Positions 21,471 to 33,900 of a stretch of 64,000 nt of DNA are shown here, piece by piece (positions within the stretch are counted from its first letter, which is position 1; each line of letters opens with the position of its first letter). The translations under genes and the position numbers were made by a program. The notes beneath the pieces were generated by a model that did no database searches, was not told where the DNA came from, and saw only the letters and a list, made by a program, of their open reading frames with translations. Source of the DNA: Timema cristinae (taxonomy: Eukaryota; Arthropoda; Insecta; Phasmatodea; Timematidae); contig JBCFYV010011135.1 in assembly GCA_039000515.1 (NCBI GenBank), positions 15,328,376-15,392,375 of the forward strand. Reading direction: 5' to 3'.

Positions 21471-22130
21471 TCAGTGCAGACAAGTGGTCCATTACAGTAT
21501 TTAAATGTTAGAGGTGTTTTAATATTTAATAGCCATCATACCTAGTGGCGCAGACAGGATTTAAAGTTTGAAGGAGCTTTAATATTTAATGACGATTGCA
21601 CTCAGTGGTGCAGACAGGATTTAAAGTTTGAAGGAGCTTAATATTTAATGACGATTGCAATCGATGGTGCAGACAGGATTTAAAGTTTGAAGGAGCTTTA
21701 ATATTTAATGACGATTGCACTCAGTGGTGCAGACAGGATTTAAAGATTGAAGGAACTTTAATATTTAATGACGATTGCACTCGATGGTGCAGACAGGATT
21801 TAAAGTTTGAAGGAGCTTTAATATTTAATGACGATTGCACTCGATGGTGCAGACAGGATTTAAAGTTTGAAGGAGCTTTAATATTTAATGACGATTGCAC
21901 TCGATGGTGCAGACAGGATTTAAAGTTTGAAGGAGCTTTAATATTTAATGACGATTGCCCTCAATGGTGCAGACAGGATTTAAAGTTGAAGGAGCTTTAA
22001 TATTTAATGACGATTGCACTCGATGGCGTAGGCAGGTTTCAAAGCTTAGAGGAGCTTAAATATTTAATAATGATTATACCAAAGGGTGCATACAGTATTT
22101 AAAGTTGAAAAAGCTTTAATATTTATCAAT
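21471..22130. repeat. 60-bp tandem array starting at the exon B donor
   Basis: About ten units with GGTGCAGACAGGATTTAAAG, TTGAAGGAGCTTTAATATTT and ACGATTGCACTC. The first unit is diverged and includes the donor context (CAGTGCAGACAAG aligns with CAGTGGTGCAGACAGG), the middle units are nearly identical, and the last two are diverged again. Confidence 0.95.
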
Positions 22131-22511
22131 CAGGGTCCAGATTTCAATTATATATGATCTTTTTTGTACTTTATAGAATATGCTAACGTGCACATTAATT
22201 CGTTTTGTGATCCCATGATTATACACTGTTTTCATAATTAATGTGCTAAACTCAAAGAGGTAGTGATAAACTCACCCTTCCCACCACCCTTACCAAAACA
22301 GACGTGATAAAAGCCACAGGGGCAGGTTGGTAAACGCAGATAAACACGACAATCGTGGTATTGACACCTTGTTACACGTGTGATGAACAAGGAGTGTTTG
22401 ACTGAATGTCTGAACCACATGCACATAACTTTGGATTTACAGCAGCACAAAATGATTACAACGATGGTTCGAAATTGTGTCCAACACATTCAACGCATCT
22501 ATTTCAATGGT

Positions 22512-22820
22512 GTGACCTGGCAGTCTAGGGGTAAGGTGTCGGAATTCTATGCTGGGGTCCGGGGTTCAATCCTCGCTCCCGGCACAGATTTATCTGATTA
22601 CCAAATCCTTCCTTCACCTCTGACAAGACATCTTGTGAATGTGGGGAATGCCAGGCCTCCACCGTGGTTCGGATTCCACGTTGAGCTGTAGGTCCTCCAT
22701 TTCATCTCACAATCACCCTACCATTACACATTAGCGTAAGTGCGTATAACCCGAACGGGTAGTAAGACGCGATGCTAATAATAATGATAATAATAATAAT
22801 AATAACAATAATAATAATAA
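22512..22820 (+). mobile_element. SINE-A with 9-bp target-site duplication
   Basis: GTGACCTGGCAGTCTAGGGG head, GGGGTTCAATCCTC B box and TAA-rich tail. TTCAATGGT flanks it at 22503-22511 and 22821-22829. Confidence 0.94.
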
Positions 22821-23986
22821 TTCAATGGTATAACATGTTTGTCTGGATCCGTTCAAAGATTCCTGGCACCGTTTAATAAGCCACTAGAACACGTGTGACC
22901 AAATATTCTGAGTTGACCACAGCACATTTCATAAACCAGTAATTTCACATTTCCCCATAAGAAGTCCTTGGGAGTCAGGTCTGGGGATCGGGGCCGGCCT
23001 GAGCCTACTGAGAGCACTTGTTGATTGCGCTGTCATTGATGCGTGTTGCTGACCTGCCCCTGTGGCTTCTCTCGCATTTTGGAGGAAGGGTTTCTGCCAC
23101 CAGATTACTTACATAAATCCACTCTTTTTGTATCCTATTATCTCTCCGAGTTTCGCACATGTATTACGAAACACGGTGTGTACATGTAATAGTGGTCATT
23201 TTGGATTGTTAAATTATATTTGCTTGCTTTGCAAACATTTTTAGTCATTTTTAGAAACGTATGTTGTCGGATTGGGAAGTTAATGTGGGCTTCAAATGAA
23301 CTTTCTATGCGTTTTACTTTTGTGATAGGAAAATTCACATTACTGGTGAGACATTGCATTTAGGCTGGAAATGGTTGCGTTGTGAGGGGGAAGTTTTTAC
23401 TTCTGCAGCAGCTACTTTTGTAAATCAATATTTATGTCAAGCAAATTAAAAGGGTTTGTTTACTAAAGGTTTTTCAATCCATAAGATCTATTTTTGTTTT
23501 AATTTGCAAAGGTATCTTTTCATGGACCCTCGGGAGTATTTGTTTACATTTTTGTGTCACTTCTTTGTTAATTTAAAGTCAATTTTTTTTCAGCATTCTT
23601 CGTGTCATTATAAAAGTAAATTTTTGAAAATGTGTAGGTCATCAAAATCTGCCCCATGTTAATAATAATTATACTAAGTGGCGTAGCAAGGAATAACAAA
23701 AAAGGATGCAAGAGTCATACCCGAGAAATATTTTCCGTGGTGTTATGGGTGAAATGGCTTCTTGAAAATATGTTCTGATATTTTGTTTTTGGTGTTGTTT
23801 AAAAAAAGGAATCATAAACTAGTAAAGAAACTATTTCTAAAAAAAAGACACACACACAGCAGACACGTTGACAAGTTGTAAGGAATTCTGGCTATTATCA
23901 CTTAACTTGTAAAGGCGGTCTATCAAGTGATAGTTCTCTGTGATCACACAGTGTCGGGTGGTCTTTTAAGAGGGGGGGGGGCCATA

Positions 23987-24013
23987 GCGCCACGGCGCAA
24001 TGTGGCGTGGCGC
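23987..24013. repeat. GC-rich hairpin
   Basis: GCGCCAC (23987-23993) and GTGGCGC (24007-24013) are perfect inverted repeats in an otherwise AT-rich stretch, next to a poly-G run. Confidence 0.6.
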
Positions 24014-24776
24014 CTCGCTCTTATCTTAATGGCTGCGGGCCCACCAAGGCCAGACTTTGGTTTTTTTTTTTCTGGGAAAGGTCGTTAAGATAGACACAGC
24101 CCCTATTACTTCATCAGAAAACTTACCCTGTTTCACCTGCCTGGCTCTTTTAGTAGCCCTTCCTAGGGGACTGGACACTCAATTTATTGAAGGATCCCAC
24201 TTAGATGGTCGAATGTAGGGTTGCTCGATTCATAAACCTTGAATCGATTCTCTGGATTGATCTATATATCACAAGATATTGTATTGATTCAGGCAAAATT
24301 TGACTGCATTGAATTGATCTTGAGAAGATCGGTTCTGTAATTTGTGTAAAAAATAAAGGGTTACTTTAAACATATGTTAGATATGAATGGGCATATTTGT
24401 TTCTTAAAAAAAACAACGTAAAACGTGATTGAGCACATAAAATGTGTGTATCGGTATACTTTCCTAGTGGCAAATTAAACCTGCAGTCAATAATATTGTT
24501 ATAACCAGGGCAATATAATCGGTATGCCAAATTCTTCGACTACTACTCCTCTATTTTTCTATTGTCCAACTCATTCAGAAATGGTTTATGTATATTAATT
24601 AGTAATAACAAATTTACTGCAGTAAAATGCTACAATACATATGACTTCATGGGAAGCTTCTTTGACATTGTGAATTCATACTTGACTAAATCTGTCAATT
24701 TTTTTTTACATCCATTATTGTTTCCAGCCTTTGTCAGTTTTTTTCAAGCCATATATTTTCCACTACTGTTTTGTTG

Positions 24777-24780
<4 letters not shown>

Positions 24781-24807
<27 letters not shown>

Positions 24808-24952
24808 TATTAGCACCGCGTCTTACTACCAGTTCGGATTATACACACTTACGCTAATGTGTAATGGTAGGGTGATTGTGATATGAAACGAAGGACCTAC
24901 AGTTTAACGTGGAATCCGAACCACGGTGGAGGCCTGACATTCCCCACATTCA
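24781..24952 (-). mobile_element. SINE-A, 5'-truncated
   Basis: Starts with a TTA repeat, then GCACCGCGTCTTACTACC and the complement of the SINE-A body to TCCCCACATTCA. The head is missing. Confidence 0.88.
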
Positions 24953-24984
24953 CTTTTCCACTACTGGCTTGCTAGACCTGTTGT

Positions 24985-25165
24985 AGCTTCATATGCCTTA
25001 TAATATAACTTAATACTAGGACAGGCACAACATCCAGTCCCCGGCCATTAATTTATCACTTGGAAGGGTACAGTCATATTTCACCAATGATAACATTTTC
25101 GGCCATGCCGGGAATCGAACCCGGGACCCCTAGCTCAGTAGATATACGCACCACCGACTGTTGGA
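24985..25165 (-). mobile_element. SINE-D, tRNA-derived
   Basis: In sense the head has CTGAGCTAGGGGTCCCGGGTTC-like order: A-box region near ACTGAGCTAGG and B box GGGTTCGATTCC. The body shares TTTCACCAATGATA and ACAACATCCAGTCCCCGG with copies at 52385 and 57635. Confidence 0.7.
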
Positions 25166-25671
25166 GTAAATTTGTCAATCAAAATTACAAATATCAGTCC
25201 CAAAAATAAAATAAAAGTATAAAATTAAAATGGTATATTTATCATATATTTTTATAAGTTTTATTTTGAAGCTAATGTCGGTATATTTTTTACCGACTCC
25301 GACTGAACCCAAAACTGTTTTTGGCTCAAAATCTCTCTCCACTTAGCTGGTTATAACTTATAAGTTACATTATAAAACACGCTTTGGTAAACAAAATGGT
25401 CAATACAATGTGACCAATTCCTTGAAAGGCTGCCTTTATATTTCATTTAATGTATTTGAAAGGTAATTTTAATTAATTGTGATGTTAGTTAATATTTCAG
25501 GAGGGTTTTGGCCACCCATCAGAACTCCTTTTGACCTTAACTACTTGCCTATGGTATAAATTATATATCATTATAATTTGTGGCCCAGCATTGCAAACTT
25601 TGGTTTTTAAATGTTATTTATAATCATAAAAAACATTTCCTACAGCAATACAATTTTCCTTGTATTTATAG

Positions 25672-25965
25672 GGTGACCTGGTGGTCTAGAGTAAAGGTGT
25701 CGGACTTCTGTGTTGAGGGTCCGGGGTTCAATCCTCGGTCCCGGCACAGATTTATCTGATTGTCAAACCCTTCCTTCACCTCTGACAAGACGTGTATTAA
25801 TCACAACTTGTGAGTGTGAGGAATGCCATGCCTCCACCGTGGTTCGGATCCTACGTTAAACTGCAGGTCCCCCATTTCATCTCACAATCACCCTACATTA
25901 CACATTAGCGTAAGTGCGTATAACCCGAACGGGCAGTAAGATGCGGTGATAATAATAATAATAAT
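25672..25965 (+). mobile_element. SINE-A, full length
   Basis: GGTGACCTGGTGGTCTAGAG head, GGGGTTCAATCCTCGGTCCC B box, long-form body with GTGTATTAATCACAACTTG and TAA tail. Confidence 0.93.
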
Positions 25966-26667
25966 TTGGTTTCCTTTCGATCTCTCGATTCGATTTTCTA
26001 GGAATCGCCAAAGAAAGGATCGATTTGTGAATCATATGGAGACCTTTAAACCAATATAAAAAAATATTGAGGGTAAAAAATCAATTTTTATAGAAATTGA
26101 ACATCCCTAGTTTAATGATCTGAGTCAAAAATGGTGGCCCTATCCGTCATTTTGTTCGGCCCGCATGACCATCATGAAATGCGACTTTATTTCTTTTCAT
26201 AAACGTAGAGGAAATACAATTTGGAATTTGATACTTAGTAATTTGTCACAATTTAGATAAATCTGACATTTAAGGTTGGTGTACTAAATATTTATTCATT
26301 CTTCACATGAATCAATTCCCAAAAAATATTGAATTTGTCTAATATGTGTAATGTTTGGAAGTACACACATCTCTCTTAATGAAACCAAACCCCCCCCCCC
26401 CCTACCCCCCCTTCCCGAGAGATCTTTAGATACACACTGTCTTGTCAACAATATGAAAATGATTTTGGCATTAGTTTGAAAGCCCGACATTAGCACCATT
26501 GTTGCAAATAAAACGTTTCAATTTGTTGTTATAAAAAATATAGGGCTAGTCTTGTTGTTTAATAAAGTGGGCATAGTTTTTGTATCTTCTATAATAACTT
26601 ACTTTAACTTAGTTTATAATAATATACTAAATTGGATTTACTTAAGATAGCAACACTACGTCCACCT

Positions 26668-26965
26668 TTGGAGTCACTGGTCATAGTTTCTGGCTGCAGG
26701 TATAGAGGTTCCGGGTTTGATCCTCGGTGCTTCTAAGTTTTCTGGGAATAATTTGGACTGAAACGAGGTCAGCTCAAACTCTTGAGGACAAATGACGAGT
26801 TACTTTAAAAAATAAAGTAACTGCTTCAGCCTAGAAAACTGAAATTACTGGCTGGAGGTTTTGTACTGTTGATCACATGAGACACACTATCTGCAGAAGT
26901 TGGCACTGTCTTTGCCAACATATGGTGGCTGCTTGATCGATATGGCTCAATTGTGGGCTTGAACC
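26668..26965 (+). mobile_element. SINE-E copy
   Basis: tRNA-like head with TCACTGGTCATAGTTTCTGG and GGTTCCGGGTTTGATCC, then GAGGACAAATGACGAG and CTGCAGAAGTTGGCACTGTC. Confidence 0.6.
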
Positions 26966-27046
26966 AAGAGTTTTTTTTTAATGAAAAAACAGATTTTTGT
27001 TGGAATGGGGCCCTCCTCGGTATTTTTAATTTCCGATTTGGCCCTT

Positions 27047-27347
27047 GTGTTATTATTATTATTTTATCACTGTGTCTTACTACCCGTTCGGGTTATACGC
27101 ACTTACACTAATGTGTAATGGTAGGGTGCTTGTGAGATGAAATGGAGGACCTACAGTTTAACGTGGAATTCGAACCACGGTGGAGGTCTGACATTCCCCA
27201 CATTCACAAGATGTGATTAATACACGTCTTGTCAGAGGTGAAGGAAGTGTTTGATAATCAGATAAATCTGTGCCGGGACCGAGGATTGAACCCCGGACCC
27301 CCAGTATAGAAGTCTTGACACCTTACCCCTAGACCGGCAGGTCACCC
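27047..27347 (-). mobile_element. SINE-A with 11-bp target-site duplication
   Basis: TTA repeat at the left, complement of the full body, and head ending CAGGTCACC. ATTTGGCCCTT is at 27036-27046 and 27348-27358. Confidence 0.96.
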
Positions 27348-28183
27348 ATTTGGCCCTTATGATCAAACAAGCTTAACATGCTTGTTTTAAGCCATTCGAC
27401 CACCGAATTGTGTTACTCTCTTTTTCCCAAATCCCCAAATTAATTTATAGTTACGGCCCTGATTCTGAGTTATAATAACCCCTGGTTTGAGCCCATACTG
27501 TTATTAGAATGATACTGGAGGATTTTGCTAAGTGTTAAGTGCATAAACATAATAAATTAAAAAATATTATTTGCGCACAAAATCCCATAAGGTGAATTTG
27601 GTGTGAGTAATTCCCCGATGAATGATCATCAGGGTTTTTTAGTTTCTGGACATAGACCATGTCATAATTTTGGGTCTAGTGGTGGTGTCCACCCTTTTAC
27701 AGTAATTTGGTAGCTTTCGATCATTGGGCCCCGCTAACCACTCCAGAGAACCATTTTGTGTAATAAAATAACTCCCGATCGCGTCATAGCTATCGGAACA
27801 GACGAATGATGGGAATGTTTCGTGAGCGAATTTGTGTTCTGTATTCCACCCCTGGGAAGGTTTTTTTTTTGTGTGTGTGTGTGTGTGATTTTCATGTGTC
27901 AGATGGGGGTAATGAACTCCCAAAAGGGCTATCATATGGTGTTAGGGGTTTGATAGTTTTTAGCTTTGTTTTCATTGGAAATGTTTTATTTACTTGTTTG
28001 GGATTCCAGCCAGAGAACCCAAAGGGTCGTTTTGGATGTCATTTTATAATAATTGTTCATTTTAACCAGTAGGTTTAACGTGCCTGATTCTAACCCGGGA
28101 ATCTGGGGCTGTATTGTGATCCTGACACCCCTCCCCTCTTCATTATCCTGAGTTTTTTTACTCTCTCTACTTGGTGAATGTTA

Positions 28184-28462
28184 TTATTATTATCATCACC
28201 GCGTCTTACTACCCGTTCGGGTTATACGCACTTACGCTAATGTGTATGGGTAGGGTGATTGTGAGATGAAATGTGGACCTACAGTTTAACGTGGAATCCG
28301 AACCACGGTGGAGGCCTGGCATTCCCCACATTCACAAGATGTCTTGTCAGAGGTGAAGGAAGGGTTTGGTAATCAGATAAATCTGTGCCGGGACCGAGGA
28401 TTGAACCCCGGCCGCCAGCATAGAAGTCTGACACCTTACCCCTAGACCACCAGGTCACCTAC
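28184..28462 (-). mobile_element. SINE-A with 14-bp target-site duplication
   Basis: Complete reverse copy from TTA repeat to CAGGTCACC. CTTGGTGAATGTTA occurs at 28170-28183 and 28463-28476. Confidence 0.96.
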
Positions 28463-28554
28463 CTTGGTGAATGTTACATCCGTTCTTTAAAAGTCCTGCG
28501 CAGCTGTTTTTTTACTCTAACTTACTGTAGTTTATAATTAACCAATTTTATATT

Positions 28555-28755
28555 GCCGAGGACGAGGAGGTCGAGTTTTGAATCTTAGTCGGGTGAACTG
28601 GTTGTTGTTTTTTCCTAAACGGTTTTTCCACACTCCCTCCACCCCTCTACACAAATGCAAGTTCACTTCCTCTAAATCAACCTTCCTAATTCCTAACTCA
28701 TTATTATAATTAGTACTTAAGCGTATAATCCGAACGGGTAGTAAGACACGGTTCC
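28555..28755 (+). mobile_element. SINE-B, 5'-truncated
   Basis: Starts at CCGAGGACGAGGAGGTCGAG, keeps GTCGGGTGAACTGG and the tail ATCCGAACGGGTAGTAAGAC. Confidence 0.85.
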
Positions 28756-28799
28756 AAAAAAAAGAATGTAATTGATTAGTTTTAAAACTCTGCCAATGT

Positions 28800-29445
28800 T
28801 TGTTACATTATATTCACTACACTGCTGTAACCTATAAAAATAGTAATATAATGCTAACCGCTGCATTGTCACTACTGCCTTGTCACTCTTGAAACTATCA
28901 ATATTGCGTTCGTAATCCTTTGTTACTTCTGAAACTATCATATTGCATTCACATCTGGGTTGTCACTTTTGAAAATACCAATATTATGTTCAATGTTGCA
29001 TTTTCACTCCTGAAACTACCTATTATATTCACTTTTGCATCTTCACTCCTAAAACTATAATCATTATAACCGAAGTGTTGTCACTTATGAAACTATCATA
29101 TTCACCGAAGTGCTGTCACTCATGAAACTATCATTATATTCACCGAAGTGATATCATTCATGAAATTCTCATTATATTCCCCGAAGTGTTGTCACTCATG
29201 AAACTATCATTATATTCACCGAAGTGATATCAATCATGAAATTCTCATTATATTCACCGAAGTGTTGTCACTCATGAAACTATCATTATATTCACCGAAG
29301 TGATATCATTCATGAAATTCTCATTATATTCCCCGAAGTGTTGTCACTCATGAAACTATAATTATATTCACCGAAGTGTTGTCACTCATGAAACTATAAT
29401 TATATTCACCGAAGTGTTGTCACTCATGAAACTATCATTATATTC
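28800..29445. repeat. 38-bp tandem array with a divergence gradient
   Basis: The unit has TCACCGAAGTGTTGTCACTC and ATGAAACTATCATTATAT. Units at the right are nearly identical, including a variant GATATCATTCATGAAATTCTC that alternates with the main form. Units to the left become steadily more diverged. Confidence 0.92.
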
Positions 29446-29453
29446 CTCTCTCT

Positions 29454-29454
<1 letters not shown>

Positions 29455-29500
<46 letters not shown>

Positions 29501-29504
29501 ACAC
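29455..29504 (+). repeat. (CA)n microsatellite
   Basis: An almost pure CA run adjoining the 38-bp array. Confidence 0.97.
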
Positions 29505-30271
29505 GTTTAACCTGAGGAAACAAACTAGATAATATGCTACGCACATAATATTTTACTACAAATATAATCAAATTCATTTTCCTCTGTTAGAATATTCAAT
29601 CAACAATTCTTAAAATAGGTTGTTTTTTTTAGAAACTCTTATCATTATGTCGCCTTTCTTGCTAACCATTGTTTACTTTTCCCTTTTGTCCTTGGATGAG
29701 AGGGATTAAGTGATCAATTAGGTGATTAGTGCAGTTTGAGCTGTATGATAGTAATTTACCATTTAAAAAAAAAACCTTTAAAGAGCAAATGTTCCAAAAA
29801 AAATTCACCAATCCCTCCGACTCCGAAAGTGCTCCCCGACCCGATAATTTATTCAAGACTGTATGGAAAGTTACTTTAATCTAATAACACACTAAGTAAA
29901 ATAAATAATTCCTCTAATTATTTCTAACTAATTAACAAATATTCTCATGACATTTCATAAGTAAAATATAAATCTGATAACTCTGCCGGAACAAATATTC
30001 ACCACCTCAAGCACCAAAAGTAAACGTCATCTCGTACTATGTGTTTTAAACGTTTGTTCCGCACCTGACGGTCTTCCGCTTAGCTTATTACTGTGTCTGC
30101 TGTACTAGAAGTTTCTAGTCAGGCATTCTAGTGTCCAGTGTCGCCACTCGTAAAACAGAAACTGAGAGGTATTTTTTTTTTTTTTTAAGCATTAGACAGT
30201 TAATTAACACACCGCTAATGTTCTCTAGACCGAAACACATAAGGGCAAAACGTTTCCACGAACTAGACTAG

Positions 30272-30537
30272 AGGTGACTTGGTGGTCTAGGAGTAAGGTG
30301 TCAGACTTCTGTGCTGGCGGCCGGGGTTCAATCCTCGGTCCCGGCACAGATTTATCTGATTGCCCAACCCTTCCTTCACCTCTGACAAGACATCTTGTGA
30401 ATGTGGGGAATGCCAGGCCTCCACCGTGGTTCGGATTCCACGTTAAACTGTAGGTCCTTCATTTCATCTCACAATCACCCTACCATTACACATTAGCGTA
30501 AGTGCGTATAACCCGAACGGGTAGTAAGACGCGGTGC

Positions 30538-30569
<32 letters not shown>
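30272..30569 (+). mobile_element. SINE-A with 11-bp target-site duplication
   Basis: GAGGTGACTTGGTGGTCTAG head, full body and TAA tail. AACTAGACTAG is at 30261-30271 and 30570-30580. Confidence 0.96.
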
Positions 30570-30571
<2 letters not shown>

Positions 30572-30769
30572 CTAGACTAGATATAAAATCTGTTGGTAGC
30601 TCTATATTGCGCTTGCGTGACATTTCACATTGTCCATCGGCCATCAAGCCGCGGAAGAAAATGGAAGCATGTGAGGGGTTACATCGTACAGGCGCGACTG
30701 ATGCAATTAAAAGGGAAAGTCACATCAGTCAGGTATCAGTCGGTCATGGTCTGATTAGATATGCTTACA

Positions 30770-31085
30770 TGTAGCTCATATAAACCTACTCACTTTGCTT
30801 GTTGGGGGCATCGCCCCCAAACCCCCGGTAAGTTTTATTTTTGAGTGAATGTAAACTAATGTAATTCCAGAGCTGTTATTTGATAGATCTTACCGTTTAG
30901 CCACAAGAGACCTCCAAAGAAAGGTCCGCACCGACTTTAAAGTTGCTCCGCCATTTTGAATTTCTTTCAGGGTTAAAAATTAAATTTTTTAACTTTTTGG
31001 AATTTTCCCGTCGGTTACAGGCTAGAAGCTATAAGTTTACCAAGTTTCAAGTTTCTAGCTCATCTGGAAGTGGGTAAACCTTAAT
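30770..31085 (+). mobile_element. Interspersed repeat H
   Basis: Contains the GC hairpin GGGGGCATCGCCCCC, CACAAGAGACCTCC, GGTCCGCACC, CTTTAAAGTTG and TAGCTCATCTGGAAGTGGGT. The same order is seen in reverse at 62262-62955. Its right end runs into a GAGT repeat. Confidence 0.75.
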
Positions 31086-31336
31086 GTGAGTGAGTGAATG
31101 AGTGAGTGAGTGAGTGAGTGGGTGGGTGGGTGAGTGAGTGAGTGAGTGAGTGAGTGAGTGAGTGAGTGAGTGAGTGAGTGAGTGAGTGAGTGAGTGAGTG
31201 AGTTAGTGAGTGAGTGAGTGAGTGAGTGAGTGAGTGAGTGAGTGAGCGAGTTAGCGAGTTAGCGAGTTAGCGAGTTAGCGAGTTAGCGAGTTAGCGAGTT
31301 AGCGAGTTAGCGAGTTAGTGAGTTAGCGAGTTAGCC
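31085..31336 (+). repeat. (GAGT)n tract passing into (GAGTTAGC)n
   Basis: GAGT repeats from 31085, then about ten copies of GAGTTAGC from about 31248. The 8-mer looks like two GAGT units that mutated and re-expanded. Confidence 0.95.
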
Positions 31337-31489
31337 ATGTGGCTTTGTAGTAGTATAATTCACATTAATGGTGGTCGATATTCTATTAGTGGCATCGTGA
31401 TCTATTGGCCGCGGTGTATCTCATCGTATATATATTTTGACCGATGCACACGAATCACAGAACAACTTCATCCGAGATTGGTAATACCC

Positions 31490-31745
31490 TGACACGAATT
31501 GCGGGGTGGAAATTAAATTAATAATTAGTTAAATGACATTGTTCAAAATGGAAACTGGATGTTAGGTTAGGTTTATGTCAGGTTAGGTTATGTCAGGTTA
31601 GGTTATGTCAGGTTAAGCTATGTCAGGTTAGGGGCTATGAGTTGAATGGGAATACAGGTTGTTCCATAATTCCTGTGCACCGGCTGACAGGTATACTTTA
31701 TTCAGCAATTCGAGTGCGCCCATTTCGACTGGACATTGACCGTAC
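31490..31745 (+). repeat. Interspersed repeat I with internal GGTTATGTCA repeats
   Basis: Shares TTGTTCAAAATGG, GGTTAGG strings, ATACAGGTTGTTCC, GGTATACTTTATTC and TTCGAGTGCGCC with 59080-59305. This copy has the extra short tandem unit TCAGGTTAGGTTATG. Confidence 0.8.
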
Positions 31746-32344
31746 TGATTGATTAGCACAGCCATTTTGAACACAAGACAGTCCGAGCATGTTCTGGTTT
31801 CGATAAAAATACAAATGGTTTGATGTAGAACTATTCACTAAAGGGCTCTTTAATTTAATTCCAAGCACAATTCGACTATACCGTAGATTACGTTAGTAAA
31901 AAGGCTTTTCAGGTGTCATTCCTACAAAAATCAGTGCGTACCTTCTCATGCTTCCATCAGGGATTTTATAATTACTGTTCCTGAAAATGTCAAGAGAAGA
32001 ATTGTCAACAACCAACGACAGACTAGTCAAAAAATGATATTTTGTTCGTGAATATCATGAAAATATCGTCATTATTGTGAGGCAATATTGGCACACTTAC
32101 CCCGCATAAATGGATACGCGGACCAAGGCGTAAATCTCGTCTGTCCAGGTTTACTGGTGACAACTAGTTTGGGGTTCAAATTTCAGCCGGGTGAACTGAA
32201 GGTATTTTATTCTCAGATATTTTTTCACTCTTCCTCCACGTCAATTTTGTTACATTTCCTTTATCATATTACCTTTATTATCTCTACAATATCAGTGTAA
32301 TAATTATATATGACCAATTTTGGTGGGGTTGCATAATCCAAGGC

Positions 32345-32558
32345 ATGACTCTCGTGAAATGATAGACTGCCGATGACGGGGAGATCGGGGTTCGAACTCT
32401 GATTGGCGTACTGAAATATTTTTACATAAATGTTTTTCCACTCTTCCTGCACGAAAATGCGGGTACACGTTCTCTAAATTCAGCTTTCAAAATCCCTAAC
32501 ACATTAGTATAATTAGTACTTATGAGTATAGCACGAATGGTTGGTCAGACGCACTGAG
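32345..32558 (+). mobile_element. SINE-C, head partly missing
   Basis: GATGACGGGGAGATCGGGGT, TCGAACTC and TTAGTATAATTAGTACTTAT tail. A more diverged relative precedes it at about 32165-32310. Confidence 0.75.
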
Positions 32559-32950
32559 AGAATATAGCAAATACCTTTTATTTGAACATCTAATCACGCT
32601 TCAGCCATGACAGTTTCTTTACTCACATTATACACCGGGGATAGTACGTAAAATATGTCTTGTAGTCCTATTTTTTAATATCAGTTATCAGGCGTATTCT
32701 TTGTTGGCATTCTAATCTAATTACTAGAATATATTATATTTATTTTAATTCAAGCTTGTTCTGCCATTCTGTTTGTCTACCTTTATCTGCATACTTTTGA
32801 AACCTGAATAAATTCCAATTCACCCTGGAATCATAATTATCACTAAAGACATGTTTCAACCATTGCGGTAATTTGAGCAATTTTTTTATCAGAATGGCTC
32901 ACCTGTAAAATGCTTGAAATTGAACACACACACCAAAAAAAAACTCTTAT

Positions 32951-33187
32951 CGGTGACCGCGTGGTCTAACGCGCAACTCTCGCATTAGACTAAACTGCCT
33001 ATGACAAGGAGGTTGTGGTTCGATCATGTTCGGCTGTACTAAGGGTGGTTTTCCGTAAATGTTTTCCCCACTATATGTCCACGCAAATGTGGATACATTT
33101 CCTATAAATTCAGCCTTACTCATCCCTAACCCACTACCGTAATTAGTACATAAACGTATTGCCTTAATGAGAAGTAAGACGCGGTGA
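32951..33187 (+). mobile_element. SINE-C copy
   Basis: CGGTGACCGCGTGGTCTAAC head, GTGGTTCGATC B box, tail AGTAAGACGCGGTGA. Confidence 0.85.
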
Positions 33188-33256
33188 TTTAAAGAAAAAA
33201 GTAATCAGCACTACTATGAGGTGGTAAGGCAGTTCAATTTTATTTTCATAAGAAGA

Positions 33257-33515
33257 TAATAATAATAATAGCACCGCGTCTTACTACCCGTTCGGGTTAT
33301 ACGCTTTAAGTACTAATTACACTAACGAATTAGGAATTTGGAAGGTTGAATTAGAGGAAGTGAACCCGCATATGCGTGGAGGGAGAGTGGAAAACCATTT
33401 AGGTAAAACCACCCCCAGTTCACCCGACCGAGATTCGAACCTCGATCTCCCCGTCCTCAGCAGTCGAGCAGCTCAACACGACAAGCGCTTTAGCCTACTA
33501 CGCCACAGAGGCGGG
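33257..33515 (-). mobile_element. SINE-B with 13-bp target-site duplication
   Basis: Complete reverse copy from AATAATAATAGCACCGCG to GCCACAGAGGCGGG. TTTCATAAGAAGA lies at 33244-33256 and 33516-33528. Confidence 0.96.
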
Positions 33516-33536
33516 TTTCATAAGAAGAACCTTTTC

Positions 33537-33900
33537 TGACTTCTTAAAAAGCTAGTACCTGTAGATCCCGTTTAACGTATTCATATGTCAAATCATGTGA
33601 TCTACAGCTGTCACTTTTAATATATATTATAAATTCCCATTAAATAACACTAAAAAAATTATAAAATTTAATCAACTTTGGCCTAAAAATATTTGTTTAT
33701 TTTTCTCTAAAAGTGTATTCTTACCAGAATTCTATTTTAGTCCACTTTTTTTTTTAGGAAAGCTCTTATCTGACAGCTATAAAAGTCACTAGATCCATGT
33801 TCACGTATTCATCCGTCAAGTCGTGTGATCTGTAGCAGTCACTTTTATTGAATATTGTCAACACCTATAAAATAACAACTAATATATTTTTTTCTAAAAG
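33537..33900 (+). repeat. Two-copy direct repeat, about 225-bp spacing
   Basis: CGTATTCATATGTCAAATCATGTGATCT and its diverged partner (GTATTCATCCGTCAAG..GTGTGATCT) are each followed by a GTCACTTTTA segment and AAATAACA. Related sequence recurs at 43855-43870 and, reversed, near 45975-46020. Confidence 0.65.

Noticed and set aside
31560..31640. Interstitial telomere (TTAGG)n
   Set aside because: The strings are irregular and belong to the interspersed repeat I, also present at 59160.
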